From assembly GCF_013387485.1 (NCBI RefSeq), contig NZ_JABBXB010000002.1, positions 692,405 through 756,404 of the forward strand: 64,000 bases of DNA, in the 5' to 3' direction. Below the pieces are notes generated by a model. It searched no databases and was not told the origin of the DNA. It saw only the letters and a list, made by a program, of their open reading frames with translations. Made by a program: the position numbers and the translations under genes. The DNA comes from Stenotrophomonas sp. SAM-B. Lineage in GTDB: Bacteria; Pseudomonadota; Gammaproteobacteria; Xanthomonadales; Xanthomonadaceae. Below, piece after piece: positions 17,889 to 27,729 of the stretch. Each line of letters begins with the position of its first letter. The stretch's first letter is position 1.

Positions 17889-18272
17889 ATGAAGTCCCTG
17901 CTTGCCCTGTTCTCGGTCGCCGTGATCGCCGCCTCCGCTTCCACCGCATTCGCCCAGTCCGGTGAAATGATTCCGCCGGAAATGGCCCCGCGCTCGGTCG
18001 GCAAGGACGGCATGGTCTGCGGCAAGGTCGAGAAGGCCCGCTACGCCGAAGGCTCCGAAGGTCAGCCGACCTTCCTGTACATGGGTGGCGCGTTCCCGCG
18101 CCACACCTTCTCGGCCCGGATCGCCGGCGCCAACCGCGACAAGTTCAGCTTCCCGCTGGAGTCGCTGGAAGGCAAGACCGTCTGCGTGATCGGCAAGATC
18201 GCCCGCGATGCCTCGCGCGCTGAAATCGAAGTCAGCTCGCCGGCCGGCCTCAAGCTCGCCAACATCAAGTAA
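17889..18272 (+). CDS. Small exported OB-fold-like protein, function unknown
   Basis: A 127-residue protein with a clear signal peptide ([22 protein letters not shown]). The mature part reads [22 protein letters not shown], later [10 protein letters not shown] and a final beta strand, a pattern like the small OB-fold domains that also occur beside nucleases. A pair of cysteines could form a disulfide. The start at 17889 is chosen because GGAGA lies nine bases upstream; the ATG at 17880 is too close to it. It lies between cheW and an MCP, after a FliA-like promoter, so a role in motility is possible but not shown. Confidence 0.8.
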   Translation: MKSLLALFSVAVIAASASTAFAQSGEMIPPEMAPRSVGKDGMVCGKVEKARYAEGSEGQPTFLYMGGAFPRHTFSARIAGANRDKFSFPLESLEGKTVCVIGKIARDASRAEIEVSSPAGLKLANIK

Positions 18273-18287
18273 TCCCCGTACGCCCTG

Positions 18288-18311
18288 CCACGCCGGCGTT
18301 GGCCGGCGTGG
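18288..18311 (+). other. Stem-loop between the OB-fold protein gene and the second MCP
   Basis: CCACGCCGGC and GCCGGCGTGG form a perfect 10-bp stem with a GTTG loop. No T run follows, so it may be a partial terminator or an mRNA-stability hairpin within one transcription unit. Confidence 0.5.
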
Positions 18312-18367
18312 TCGCTGCAACCGGCCCCGACGGCCGGACGCGTTTGCCACTGGAGACCGCACCTGCC

Positions 18368-20728
18368 ATGCCGTGGATCAACAACCTCAAACTGATGCCC
18401 AAGTTGATGCTGACTTTCGGCGTCCTCCTGCTGGTAATGCTGCTGCAGGGCATCGTGGCCTATCGTGGCCTGCACTCACTCAACAACGTCACCACCGAAC
18501 TGTCCGGGCCCCGGATGGACAGCATCCGCCTGGCCGGCGAACTGCGTGGCATGGTCGGCGAGTACCGCAACTCCGCCTACCAGAGCCTCATCCGCGCCAG
18601 CGATGACGTGAAGGCCGAAGCCAAGTCCCGCGCCGCGCAGCTGCGCACCCAGATCGACGCCTCGATCAAGAAGTACCCCGCGCTGATCGACAATCCCCAG
18701 CAGAAGAAGCTGTTCGACACCTTCGCCAAGGATTGGACCGACTCGCTGGCGTCCTACGACGCCGTCACCGAAATGCTCGAGCTGGACCTGCCCGACGACG
18801 CCGTGGATACCTTCGTCGGTGAAACCCGTGCCAAGCATCTCAAGGCATCCTCCGCCCTCGAGGCGCTGATCGCCGAAGACAACCGCCTCTCGCGCGCCTC
18901 GCGCGAAGAAGCCGAATCCACCTATGCCGCCTCGGCCACGCTGACCGTCATTACCCTGCTCGGCGGCGCCGCCCTGGGCCTGGTGCTGGTGTACCTGTTC
19001 GCCCGCTCGCTGGTGGGCAGCATGCGCGGCGCCGTATCGGTCGCCAATGATGTCGCCAGCGGCAAGCTGGATGGCCACATCGACGTCAGCCGCAAGGATG
19101 AAGTCGGCGACCTGCTGCAGGCCATGCAGCGCATGCAGCGCGACCTGCGCGAACGCACCGAAACCGACCAGGCCATCGCCCGCGAGAACCTGCGCATCCG
19201 GACCGCACTGGACTACAGTTCGACCGGCGTCTACCTGACCGATGCCCAGCACACGATCGTCTACAGCAACCGCGCGCTGCAGCAGACCCTGAGCCAGTAC
19301 GAAGCCGACATCCGCAAGGACCTGCCGGACTTCGATGCCGCCGCCTCGCTGATCGGCAAGTCGGCCGCCACGCTCGAACACGGCAGCGAGATGGATGCCA
19401 AGACCCTCGCCCAGCTGCAGCAGCACGGCGTCAGCCGTCGTCCGATGCAGTTCGGCGAAGCGCAGTTCGCACAGGTCGTCTCCTCGATCGCCAACGAGCA
19501 GGGTGAGACCGTCGGCCACGTCATCGAATGGCGCGACCGCACCCCCGAAGCGCTGGTGGAAGCCGAAGTAGCCCGCGTGATCGCCCAGGCCGCCGCTGGC
19601 GATCTGTCCGGCCGCATCGACAGCGAAGGGAAGGACGGCTTCTTCCTGCAGCTGGCCCAGCAGCTCAACGGCCTGCTGGACGCCAACTCGGCCAGCATCG
19701 AACAGGTCTCCAACCTGCTTGCCGCACTGTCGCAGGGCGACCTGACGGTGCGCATGCACGGCGACTTCCAGGGCGTGTTCGCCCGGATGCGCGACGACGC
19801 CAACGCCACCGCCGAGCAGCTCAGCGGCATCGTCACCCGGATCAAGCACTCCAGCCAGCAGATCAACTCGGCCGCCAGCGAGATCGCCACCGGCAACAGC
19901 GACCTGTCGCGCCGTACCGAGCAGCAGGCTGCCAACCTGGAAGAAACCGCCGCGTCGATGGAGGAACTGACCTCCACCGTGCGCCAGAACGCCGAGCATG
20001 CCCGCCAGGCCAACCAGCTCGCGATCGGCGCACACACCGTCGCCTCGCAGGGCGGTGACGTGGTCGGCCAGGTGGTCACGACCATGAGCGCGATCCAGAC
20101 CTCGTCGAAAAAGATCGCCGAGATCATCTCGGTGATCGACGGCATCGCGTTCCAGACCAACATCCTGGCGCTGAATGCCGCGGTCGAAGCGGCACGTGCC
20201 GGCGAGCAGGGTCGCGGCTTCGCGGTCGTCGCCTCCGAAGTGCGTACCCTGGCCCAGCGGTCGGCCGGTGCAGCCAAGGAGATCAAGGGCCTGATCGACG
20301 ACTCCGTCGGCAAGGTCAACGACGGCTCGGCACTGGTGCAGAAGGCCGGCGCCACCATGGGCGAGATCGTCGCCTCGGTGCAGCGCGTGACCGACATCAT
20401 GGCCGAGATTTCCGCGGCCTCGCAGGAACAGTCGGCCGGCATCGAGCAGGTCAACCAGACCGTCGTGCAGATGGATGAAACCACGCAGCAGAACGCTGCG
20501 CTGGTGGAAGAAGCCACCGCCGCCGCCCGTGCGATGGAAGAACAGGCCGGCCAGCTGACCGATGCCGTGTCGATCTTCAAGCTGGACGAGCATGAGCTCG
20601 CACCGGCTCCGATCGTGGCCGCCCCGCCGCGCGCCGCGCGCGCGCCGCTGGCGCAGGCTGCCGTGCGTCGCCCGGCTTCGCGCCCGGTGGCCACCGAACT
20701 GGCCGACGGCGACTGGCAGGAGTTCTAA
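18368..20728 (+). CDS. Methyl-accepting chemotaxis protein with helical sensor and PAS-like domain
   Basis: A 786-residue receptor starting [13 protein letters not shown]. It has two membrane helices (about 15-35 and 192-215) around a periplasmic helical bundle, a HAMP domain, then a PAS-like domain (about 275-390; [24 protein letters not shown]), another HAMP-like unit and the MA signalling domain with the standard tip. It ends in DWQEF. The PAS-like part suggests a second, cytoplasmic input. The open frame begins 69 bases earlier but the ATG at 18368 gives a normal membrane-entry N-terminus. The ligand is unknown. Confidence 0.93.
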   Translation: MPWINNLKLMPKLMLTFGVLLLVMLLQGIVAYRGLHSLNNVTTELSGPRMDSIRLAGELRGMVGEYRNSAYQSLIRASDDVKAEAKSRAAQLRTQIDASIKKYPALIDNPQQKKLFDTFAKDWTDSLASYDAVTEMLELDLPDDAVDTFVGETRAKHLKASSALEALIAEDNRLSRASREEAESTYAASATLTVITLLGGAALGLVLVYLFARSLVGSMRGAVSVANDVASGKLDGHIDVSRKDEVGDLLQAMQRMQRDLRERTETDQAIARENLRIRTALDYSSTGVYLTDAQHTIVYSNRALQQTLSQYEADIRKDLPDFDAAASLIGKSAATLEHGSEMDAKTLAQLQQHGVSRRPMQFGEAQFAQVVSSIANEQGETVGHVIEWRDRTPEALVEAEVARVIAQAAAGDLSGRIDSEGKDGFFLQLAQQLNGLLDANSASIEQVSNLLAALSQGDLTVRMHGDFQGVFARMRDDANATAEQLSGIVTRIKHSSQQINSAASEIATGNSDLSRRTEQQAANLEETAASMEELTSTVRQNAEHARQANQLAIGAHTVASQGGDVVGQVVTTMSAIQTSSKKIAEIISVIDGIAFQTNILALNAAVEAARAGEQGRGFAVVASEVRTLAQRSAGAAKEIKGLIDDSVGKVNDGSALVQKAGATMGEIVASVQRVTDIMAEISAASQEQSAGIEQVNQTVVQMDETTQQNAALVEEATAAARAMEEQAGQLTDAVSIFKLDEHELAPAPIVAAPPRAARAPLAQAAVRRPASRPVATELADGDWQEF

Positions 20729-20750
20729 GCCCTGCCGGGCGTTTCGCTCA

Positions 20751-20784
20751 AAGGCCCCGATGCGCCTGCATCGGGGCCTTTTTG
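20751..20784 (+). terminator. Rho-independent terminator after the second MCP
   Basis: AAGGCCCCGATGC and GCATCGGGGCCTT pair over 13 bases around GCCT, followed by TTTG. It begins 22 bases after the stop codon. Confidence 0.88.
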
Positions 20785-20815
20785 TTTGTGCCCACCAAAA
20801 CTCAGCCGCCCGGGC

Positions 20816-20842
20816 TCAATCGTGGCGACCTGCGGCCGATAA
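20816..20842 (+). promoter_or_regulatory. Sigma-28 (FliA) promoter for the third MCP
   Basis: TCAA at 20816-20819, a 15-base spacer and a perfect GCCGATAA at 20835-20842. It lies between the terminator of the previous MCP and the next start codon, 42 bases before it. Confidence 0.78.
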
Positions 20843-20884
20843 CAGCATTGCCGCGACATGTTTGTCGATCAAAGACCCCTGCCC

Positions 20885-23167
20885 ATGAATCTACTCAGCC
20901 GCTGGAACCAGTCCTTCTCCAACCTGTCCGTCAGGCGCAAGCTCAACCTGCTGACCCTGCTGATCGCCTTGGGCGTCATCGCCCTGTCGGTGGTCGCCGC
21001 GCGCATGCAATACTTGGATTTGACCGACACCCGCAAGGACAGCCTGAAGACCCAGGTCGAACTCACCTACGGCATCCTGGAGCACTACCACCGGCTGGCG
21101 GACAGCGGTGAACTGACCGAGGACGCGGCCAAGCAGGCTGCGCTGATGGCGCTGGAGAGCATGCGTGCCGACGGCGACACCTACTACTTCAACGTGTACG
21201 ACACGAACTACCGCATGCTCATGCATCCGTTCCGCAAGGAGTTGATCGGGCAGGACATGAAGGAATTCCGCACCGATGACGGGGTGCGCGTGTACTACGA
21301 CCAGATCGGCATGGCCCGCCTCGGCGGCGGCTTCGTCTCCTACCAGTGGGCCAAGCCGGGTACCGACAAGGTGGTCGAGAAAGTCGCCTATGCCGGGATG
21401 TATGCGCCGTGGAACTGGGTGATCAGCAGCGGCGTCTACATGGACGATGTGCAGCAGCAGGCGCTGGTGTTCACGGCGATCATGGCAGCCACCGGCGGCG
21501 GCGTGGTCCTCATCGTGCTGGCGCTGAGCTGGCTGATCGGCAACCGCATCACCCTCCCGCTGCGCCAAGCCACCCACGTGGCCGAGAGCATCGCCCGCGG
21601 CAAGCTGGACAGCCGCATCGGCGAGCAGGCCCACGATGAGCCCGGGCGCCTGCTGGAAAGCATGGCCCGCATGCAGGAACAGCTGCACGCCGTGATCAGT
21701 GGCCAGCGCGAGATGGCCAGCCGCCATGACGCAGGCAATACCGGCTACCGAATGGACGAGACCGCCTTCCCCGGCGAGTACGGCCTGATGGTGCATGAAA
21801 CCAATGCCCTGGTCGGCGCGCACGTGCAGACCATGGACGATGTGCTGGCCGTGGTGCAGCGCTATGCCCAGGGCGACCTCGGCGCGGACATCGCGCGCTA
21901 CCCGGGCGAGAAGGCCGAGATCACCCGCACGGTCGATGCGGTCAAGCAGAACCTGGGCAGCATCAACGGCGAAATCCAGCGCCTGGCCGCGGCCGCCGCC
22001 GCCGGCGATTTCAGCCAGCGCGGCGACACGACCCGCTTCGACCACGATTTCCGCCGGATGATCGGCCACCTCAACGCGATGATGCAGATCAGCGACGAGA
22101 ACCTGGGCAAGCTCTCGCAGTTGCTGTCGGCCATCGCCGAGGGCGATCTGACCGCGCGCATGCAGGGCGACTTCCAGGGCGTGTTCGCCACCATGCGTGA
22201 CGATGCCAATGCCACCGTGGCCCAGCTGACCCAGATCGTCGGCCAGATCCAGGAAGCCGCCGGCAGCATCAACCTGGTCGCCGGCGAAATCGCCACCGGC
22301 AACAGCGACCTGTCGCGCCGTACCGAGCAGCAGGCCGCCAACCTGGAAGAAACCGCCGCCTCGATGGAGGAACTGACCTCCACCGTGCGCCAGAACGCCG
22401 AGCACGCACGCCAGGCCAACCAGCTCGCGATCGGCGCGCACTCCGTCGCCTCGCAGGGCGGCAACGTGGTCGGCGAAGTGGTCACCACCATGGCAGCGAT
22501 CCAGACCTCCTCGAAGAAGATCGCCGAGATCATCTCGGTCATCGACGGCATCGCGTTCCAGACCAACATCCTGGCATTGAACGCTGCGGTGGAAGCCGCA
22601 CGCGCCGGTGAGCAGGGTCGCGGCTTCGCGGTCGTGGCCTCCGAAGTGCGCACGCTGGCCCAACGCTCGGCCGGTGCAGCCAAGGAGATCAAGGGGCTGA
22701 TCGATGACTCGGTCGGCAAGGTCGCCGAGGGCTCGCAGCTGGTCAACCAGGCCGGCGCCACCATGGGCGAGATCGTCGCCTCGGTGCAGCGCGTGACCGA
22801 CATCATGGCCGAGATTTCCGCGGCCTCGCAGGAGCAGTCCGCCGGCATCGACCAGGTCAACCAGACCGTGGTGCAGATGGACGAGACGACCCAGCAGAAC
22901 GCTGCGCTGGTGGAAGAAGCCACCGCCGCCGCGCGCGCGATGGAGGAACAGGCCACCCAGCTGGCCGACGCCGTGGCGATCTTCCGCCTCGACAACCAGG
23001 TCGCCCAGGCTGTCAGCGCGGTCACCGCGCGCGCGGTCGCCGCGATGGGGCCGGTACGCCCGGCCAGCCGCCCGGTGCCGCCAGCATCCCCTGCCCTGCG
23101 TGCCGCCGCCCAGGTGCGCACACCGCGCAGCACGCCGGCCGATGACGGCAACTGGCAAGAGTTCTGA
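20885..23167 (+). CDS. Methyl-accepting chemotaxis protein with single Cache sensor
   Basis: A 760-residue receptor. The first membrane helix is at about residues 15-37; the periplasmic part (about 45-185) is a single Cache domain ([57 protein letters not shown]). Such domains often bind small carboxylates, which would fit the nearby dicarboxylate operon, but this is inference. HAMP, extra HAMP-like repeats and the MA domain follow, ending in NWQEF. An in-frame ATG at 20858 is possible but too close to the FliA promoter. The MA region is almost identical to those of the two previous MCPs. Confidence 0.93.
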   Translation: MNLLSRWNQSFSNLSVRRKLNLLTLLIALGVIALSVVAARMQYLDLTDTRKDSLKTQVELTYGILEHYHRLADSGELTEDAAKQAALMALESMRADGDTYYFNVYDTNYRMLMHPFRKELIGQDMKEFRTDDGVRVYYDQIGMARLGGGFVSYQWAKPGTDKVVEKVAYAGMYAPWNWVISSGVYMDDVQQQALVFTAIMAATGGGVVLIVLALSWLIGNRITLPLRQATHVAESIARGKLDSRIGEQAHDEPGRLLESMARMQEQLHAVISGQREMASRHDAGNTGYRMDETAFPGEYGLMVHETNALVGAHVQTMDDVLAVVQRYAQGDLGADIARYPGEKAEITRTVDAVKQNLGSINGEIQRLAAAAAAGDFSQRGDTTRFDHDFRRMIGHLNAMMQISDENLGKLSQLLSAIAEGDLTARMQGDFQGVFATMRDDANATVAQLTQIVGQIQEAAGSINLVAGEIATGNSDLSRRTEQQAANLEETAASMEELTSTVRQNAEHARQANQLAIGAHSVASQGGNVVGEVVTTMAAIQTSSKKIAEIISVIDGIAFQTNILALNAAVEAARAGEQGRGFAVVASEVRTLAQRSAGAAKEIKGLIDDSVGKVAEGSQLVNQAGATMGEIVASVQRVTDIMAEISAASQEQSAGIDQVNQTVVQMDETTQQNAALVEEATAAARAMEEQATQLADAVAIFRLDNQVAQAVSAVTARAVAAMGPVRPASRPVPPASPALRAAAQVRTPRSTPADDGNWQEF

Positions 23168-23219
23168 GTCCCCGCGGCGATCCCTGATCGCCGCACCCCC
23201 TTTCCCTGCGAGTCCGCCC

Positions 23220-24080
23220 GTGTCCACGCCCCCAGCCAACGCCGCTTCACCGAATGCTCGCGAATTCGAGTTCGCCGATCGTGATTTCCGCCGCGTCTGC
23301 GAGCTGATCTACCAGCGCGTCGGCATCTCGCTGGCGCCGGCCAAGCGCGACATGGTCTACGGCCGACTGTCGCGCCGGCTGCGTGCGCTTGGCATGCGCA
23401 GCTTCAGCGACTACCTGGACCAGCTCGAGTCCCATGGCGGCGACGAATGGCAGGCGTTCACCAACGCCCTGACCACCAACCTCACCGCGTTCTTCCGCGA
23501 GCCGCACCACTTCGAGAAGCTGGCCGACGAACTGCGCCTGCGCGCTGGCCACGGCACCCTGCAGCTGTGGTCGTGCGCGGCCTCGACCGGCGAGGAACCC
23601 TACTCGATGGCGATCACCGCCTGCGAGACCTTCGGCACGCTCAAACCGCCGGTGCGCATCCTGGCCACCGATGTCGACACCCAGGTGCTGGCCACCGCCA
23701 GTCGTGGGGTCTATGCGATCGACCGCGTCGCCGGGCTGGATCCCGCCATCCGGAAGCGCTACTTCCAGCGCGGCACCGGCCCGAATGAAGGCCACTGCCG
23801 GGTCAATCCCGCACTGCGCGACCTCATCGACTACCGCCCGCTCAACCTGCTTGCCAACCGTTACGACGTCGGCGGCCCGTTCGATGCCCTGTTCTGCCGC
23901 AACGTGATGATCTATTTCGACAAACCGACCCAGCGCGGCATCCTGTCGCGGCTGATCCAGCACATGGGCGATGACGGCCTGCTCTATACCGGCCATTCGG
24001 AGAACTACCTGCACGCCGCCGACCTGATCCAGCCCTGCGGCCGGACCCTGTACAAACGTGCGCCCGGAGCGCCGGTATGA
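23220..24080 (+). CDS. cheR: CheR, MCP glutamate methyltransferase
   Basis: CheR transfers methyl groups from SAM to MCP glutamates. The 286-residue protein has the N-terminal helical domain (about 15-75) and the SAM-dependent domain with [32 protein letters not shown] and [18 protein letters not shown] at 23220 is taken as start because no ATG lies between the preceding MCP and the conserved domain; the ribosome site is weak. It overlaps cheD by ATGA. The WQEF tails on the nearby MCPs are likely tether sites for it. Confidence 0.93.
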   Translation: MSTPPANAASPNAREFEFADRDFRRVCELIYQRVGISLAPAKRDMVYGRLSRRLRALGMRSFSDYLDQLESHGGDEWQAFTNALTTNLTAFFREPHHFEKLADELRLRAGHGTLQLWSCAASTGEEPYSMAITACETFGTLKPPVRILATDVDTQVLATASRGVYAIDRVAGLDPAIRKRYFQRGTGPNEGHCRVNPALRDLIDYRPLNLLANRYDVGGPFDALFCRNVMIYFDKPTQRGILSRLIQHMGDDGLLYTGHSENYLHAADLIQPCGRTLYKRAPGAPV

Positions 24081-24673
24081 GTCTGCCGATCCGCAACGAC
24101 GAAGTGATGCGCTATTTCGACAGCCGCTTCCAGGTCACCGCCGCCAAGCTGCTGCCGACCCAGTACCTGGCGGTGGACGACAACACCGCGCTGACCACCA
24201 CGCTGGGCTCCTGCGTGGCCGCCTGCCTGCGCGATCCGGTGCTCAAGATCGGCGGCATGAACCACTTCCTGCTGCCCGAAGGCAACGTCGGCGATGGCGC
24301 GCCCGCGCGCTACGGCAGCTACGCGATGGAACTGCTGATCAACGACCTGCTCAAGCGCGGCGCCCACCGCAAGCGCCTGGAAGCCAAGGTGTTCGGCGGT
24401 GCCAACGTACTCAAGGGCTTCACCAGCAACCCGGTCGGCACCCGCAATGCCGAGTTCGTGCGCCAGTACCTGCAGGCCGAGCACATCCCGATCATCGCCG
24501 AGGACCTCTGCGGCATCCATCCGCGCAAGGTGTGGTTCTTCGCCGATACCGGCCGCGTGGTCGTGCAGCGCCTGCCGCATGCCCATGAAGCCGAAGTGGC
24601 CGCGACCGAATCGGCCGTGCGTGCCCGCCTGTCCAAGGCCCCGGTCACCGGTGGCGTGGAGCTGTTCGAATGA
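24077..24673 (+). CDS. cheD: CheD, chemoreceptor glutamine deamidase
   Basis: A 198-residue CheD. The catalytic cysteine is Cys46 in [11 protein letters not shown] and the His partner is in [11 protein letters not shown] near residue 63, with the conserved Thr in NPVGTRN. CheD converts specific receptor Gln residues to Glu. ATGA overlaps with cheR before and cheB after show strict coupling of the three receptor-modifying enzymes. Confidence 0.94.
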   Translation: MSLPIRNDEVMRYFDSRFQVTAAKLLPTQYLAVDDNTALTTTLGSCVAACLRDPVLKIGGMNHFLLPEGNVGDGAPARYGSYAMELLINDLLKRGAHRKRLEAKVFGGANVLKGFTSNPVGTRNAEFVRQYLQAEHIPIIAEDLCGIHPRKVWFFADTGRVVVQRLPHAHEAEVAATESAVRARLSKAPVTGGVELFE

Positions 24674-25740
24674 CCCACGGTGTCCCCTGCAAAGTCCTGA
24701 TCGTCGACGACTCCGCGGTCGTGCGCCAGATGCTCAGCGAGATCCTCGCCAGCGATCCCGGCATCGAAGTGGTCGGCACCGCCGCCGATCCGCTGCTGGC
24801 GCGCGAGAAGATCAAGCGCCTTGCCCCGGACGTGATCACGCTGGACGTGGAAATGCCGCGCATGGACGGGCTGGCCTTCCTGGAAAACCTGATGCGCCTG
24901 CATCCGCTGCCGGTGGTGATGATCTCCTCACTGACCGAGCGCGGCGCCGATACCACCCTGCAGGCGCTGGCGCTGGGCGCTGTGGACTTCGTCTCCAAGC
25001 CGAAGTTCGACGTCGCCCGTGGCCTGCAGGTCTACGCCGAAGAGATCATCGGGAAGGTCAAGATGGCGGCCCGCTCGAGGGTCCGTACGCTCGCCCGTCC
25101 CCCCACGCCGCGCATCACCCTGGATGCGGTAGCACCGAAGGCGCCCCCGCGCAGCATCCAGTTCCGCACCACCGACCGCCTGATCGCCATCGGCGCCTCC
25201 GCGGGCGGCACGGAGGCCCTGCGCGTGGTGCTCGAAGGCATGCCGGCCGACGCCCCGGCCGTCGTGTTGACCCAGCACCTGCCCGCCACCTTCAGCACCC
25301 CGTTCGCCGAGCGCCTGGACCGCCATTCGGCGATGTCGGTGCGCGAGGCCAGCGATGGTGAAGCGGTGTTGCCCGGCCACGCGTACCTGCCGCCGGGCGG
25401 CAAGCACCTGCGGATCATCCGCGACGGCGCCCGCTGGCGCTGTCGGGTCGACGACGGCCCGGCGGTCAACCGGCACAAGCCGGCAGTGGACGTGCTGTTC
25501 CGTTCGGTGGCCGAAAGCGCCGGGGCGAACGCGATCGGCGCGATCCTGACCGGCATGGGCGACGACGGTGCCCGCGGCCTGCTCGATCTGCGCAACGCCG
25601 GCGCCCCGACCCTGGTGCAGGACGAAGCGACCAGCGTGGTCTGGGGCATGCCCGGTGCAGCGTTCAAGCTCGGCGCGGCGGAGGAAATGGTGCCGCTGGA
25701 GCGGATTGCCGAGCGGTTGATGGCGTTGGCGCGGGGTTAA
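24670..25740 (+). CDS. cheB: CheB, receptor methylesterase/deamidase
   Basis: A 356-residue response regulator enzyme that removes receptor methyl groups. It has a receiver domain with Asp59 in TLDVEMP, a linker, and the methylesterase domain with catalytic Ser177 in GASAGG, His203 in TQHLP and the Asp in LTGMGDDG. All key residues are present. It overlaps cheD by ATGA and ends the chemotaxis block. The following genes run on the opposite strand. Confidence 0.95.
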   Translation: MTHGVPCKVLIVDDSAVVRQMLSEILASDPGIEVVGTAADPLLAREKIKRLAPDVITLDVEMPRMDGLAFLENLMRLHPLPVVMISSLTERGADTTLQALALGAVDFVSKPKFDVARGLQVYAEEIIGKVKMAARSRVRTLARPPTPRITLDAVAPKAPPRSIQFRTTDRLIAIGASAGGTEALRVVLEGMPADAPAVVLTQHLPATFSTPFAERLDRHSAMSVREASDGEAVLPGHAYLPPGGKHLRIIRDGARWRCRVDDGPAVNRHKPAVDVLFRSVAESAGANAIGAILTGMGDDGARGLLDLRNAGAPTLVQDEATSVVWGMPGAAFKLGAAEEMVPLERIAERLMALARG

Positions 25741-25749
25741 GCCGCGCCA

Positions 25750-25766
25750 GCCACGCATGGTGTGGC
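25750..25766. repeat. Short palindrome between cheB and ligI
   Basis: GCCACGCATGGTGTGGC, a 5-bp stem around GCATGGT. The core resembles the SMAG repeats upstream of recJ but lacks the GTAG head. It sits where the convergent cheB and lactonase transcripts meet. Confidence 0.4.
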
Positions 25767-25791
25767 CGCAGCACGCGGATCACCACGTCCC

Positions 25792-26682
25792 TCACCCGCC
25801 CCAGTACAACCGCATCGGGTTGTCCACGAGCAGCTTCCGCTGCAGCTCGGCGGTCAGCGCGATTCGTGGAATGAACTCCACCAGCTTTCCGTCATCGGGC
25901 ATGTGCGATGTCAGGTTCGGGTGCGGCCAATCCGTTCCCCACAGCACACGAACCGGGAACCGCTCCACCAGATGGCGGGCGAACGGCACCACATCGTCAT
26001 AGGTGGGCGGACCGCTCACCGACAGACGCTCCGGGCAGCTGACCTTGCTCCACACGTTCGCGTGCTTGTCCATCAACCGCACGAACCGCTGGAAACCGGG
26101 ACCGTCCACCGGCTGGGTCACATCCGGCCGCCCCATGTGATCCACCACCACGGTGGTTGGCAACGACGTAAAAAACGCCCAACGCTCGGCCAGGTCCGCC
26201 GCCTCGAAATACACCACCACGTGCCAGCCCAGCGGCGCAATACGCTCGATGATGGCGCGGTAGTAGGCGTCCGGCTTGGGGTCCACCAGCCGCTTGACGA
26301 AGTTGAAGCGCACGCCACGCACCCCGGCGGCATGCAGCACCTGCAGCTCCTCATCGCTGACGCTGTCGCGCACCGTGGCCACGCCGCGCGCCATCCCACC
26401 GGACGCCTGCAGGGCATCAACCAAGGCACGGTTGTCAGCGCCATGGCAGGTCGCCTGCACGATCACGTTGCGGGTGAAGCCCAGCCGGTCACGCAGCGCG
26501 AAGAGCTGGTCCTTGCCCGCATCGCACGGGGTGTACTTGCGCTCGGGCGCATACGGAAACTGGTCGCCGGGCCCGAACACATGGCAATGCGCATCCACCG
26601 CCCCGGGCGGCGGCACGAACGCAGGCACGCTCGGATCCGGGCAGAAGTCCAGCCAGTCCGCATCTTTCACGAATGTCGTCAT
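25792..26682 (-). CDS. ligI: 2-pyrone-4,6-dicarboxylate lactonase (LigI-type amidohydrolase)
   Basis: This 296-residue amidohydrolase-superfamily enzyme matches what I know of LigI, which hydrolyses 2-pyrone-4,6-dicarboxylate to 4-oxalomesaconate. Family features visible are PPPGAVDAHCHVFGP at the N-terminus, LFALRDRLGFTRNVIVQATCHG, VRFNFVKRLV, VVDHMGRPDV, and WGTDWPHPN with the catalytic Asp. The C-terminus NPMRLYWGG is typical. It is the last gene of the - strand operon, starting one base after the ligJ stop. A related lactonase of COG3618 with another substrate is the main alternative. Confidence 0.85.
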   Translation of the reverse strand: MTTFVKDADWLDFCPDPSVPAFVPPPGAVDAHCHVFGPGDQFPYAPERKYTPCDAGKDQLFALRDRLGFTRNVIVQATCHGADNRALVDALQASGGMARGVATVRDSVSDEELQVLHAAGVRGVRFNFVKRLVDPKPDAYYRAIIERIAPLGWHVVVYFEAADLAERWAFFTSLPTTVVVDHMGRPDVTQPVDGPGFQRFVRLMDKHANVWSKVSCPERLSVSGPPTYDDVVPFARHLVERFPVRVLWGTDWPHPNLTSHMPDDGKLVEFIPRIALTAELQRKLLVDNPMRLYWGG

Positions 26683-26683
26683 C

Positions 26684-27706
26684 TCACAACCCCCTCGCCT
26701 TCAACTGTGCATCCAGACGCGGATACACCCTGCGCGCGTTTCCTTCGACCACCTTGCGCCGGTCGGCCTCCGACAACCCAAGGGCCTCCACGTAACGCAG
26801 GGTATCGTCGAAGTACTGCCCGGTCTCCGGGTCGATGCCACGCACCGCGCCCACCATCTCCGAGCCGAACAGGATGTTGTCGATGTCGATGACCTTGAAC
26901 AGAAGATCGATGCCCGGCTGATGATAGACGCAGGTGTCGAAGTACACGTTCTTCATCACGTGCTCGTTCAGGGGCGGCTTGCCCAGCATGTCCGCCAGCC
27001 CGCGGAAGCGGCCCCAGTGATACGGCACCGCGCCACCGCCATGCGGGATGATGAAGCGCAGGTCCGGGAAATCATGGAACAGGTCGCCCTGCAGGAACTG
27101 CATGAACGCCGTGGTGTCGGCATTGAGGTAGTGCGCGCCGGTGGCATGGAAATTGGGATTGCAACTGCCCGACACATGCACCATTGCCGGCACGTCCAGC
27201 TCCACCATCTTCTCGAAGAACGGGTACCAGGCCTTGTCGGTGAGCGGCAGGCCGCTCCAGTGCCCACCGGACGGATCCGGGTTGAGGTTGCAGCCGACGA
27301 AGCCCAGCTCGTTCACGCAGCGCTCCAGCTCGGCGATGGAGTGGGCGATCGGCACGCCGGGTGACTGCGGCAGTTGGCATACGCCGATGAAGGTCTCCGG
27401 GTACAGGCCGACCACGCGCGCAATCAGGTCATTGCAGCGGCGCGTCCATTCCGCGCTGACCTGCTCATCGCCGACGTGGTGGGCCATGGTGCTGGCGCGC
27501 GGCGAGAAGATGGTCATGTCCGCACCGCGCTCGCGCAGCAGGCGCAGCTGGTTGGCCTCCACGCTCTGGCGCAACTCCTCGTCGCTGATGACCGGGTACA
27601 CCGGCGCCGGCAGCGTCGGGTCGTTGAAGTGCGCGATCTGCTGCGTGCGGAACGCGTCGTGGCTGGCGGGGGCGGTCGTGTAGTGACCGTGGCAGTCGAT
27701 GATCAT
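26684..27706 (-). CDS. ligJ: 4-oxalomesaconate hydratase (LigJ-type amidohydrolase)
   Basis: A 340-residue amidohydrolase like LigJ, which hydrates 4-oxalomesaconate to 4-carboxy-4-hydroxy-2-oxoadipate. It begins MIIDCHGHYTTAP and has VHVSGSCNPNFHATG, IIPHGGGAVPYHWGRFRG and NILFGSEMVGAVRGIDP. The ATG at 27706 gives the standard N-terminus and has GAGG seven bases upstream; an open frame extends nine codons further. It lies between the porin and the lactonase, one base from the latter. An unrelated GalB-type hydratase also exists in other bacteria, but this sequence is LigJ-like. Confidence 0.85.
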   Translation of the reverse strand: MIIDCHGHYTTAPASHDAFRTQQIAHFNDPTLPAPVYPVISDEELRQSVEANQLRLLRERGADMTIFSPRASTMAHHVGDEQVSAEWTRRCNDLIARVVGLYPETFIGVCQLPQSPGVPIAHSIAELERCVNELGFVGCNLNPDPSGGHWSGLPLTDKAWYPFFEKMVELDVPAMVHVSGSCNPNFHATGAHYLNADTTAFMQFLQGDLFHDFPDLRFIIPHGGGAVPYHWGRFRGLADMLGKPPLNEHVMKNVYFDTCVYHQPGIDLLFKVIDIDNILFGSEMVGAVRGIDPETGQYFDDTLRYVEALGLSEADRRKVVEGNARRVYPRLDAQLKARGL

Positions 27707-27729
27707 GGCATGGCCTCGTGGGGGAGGAA

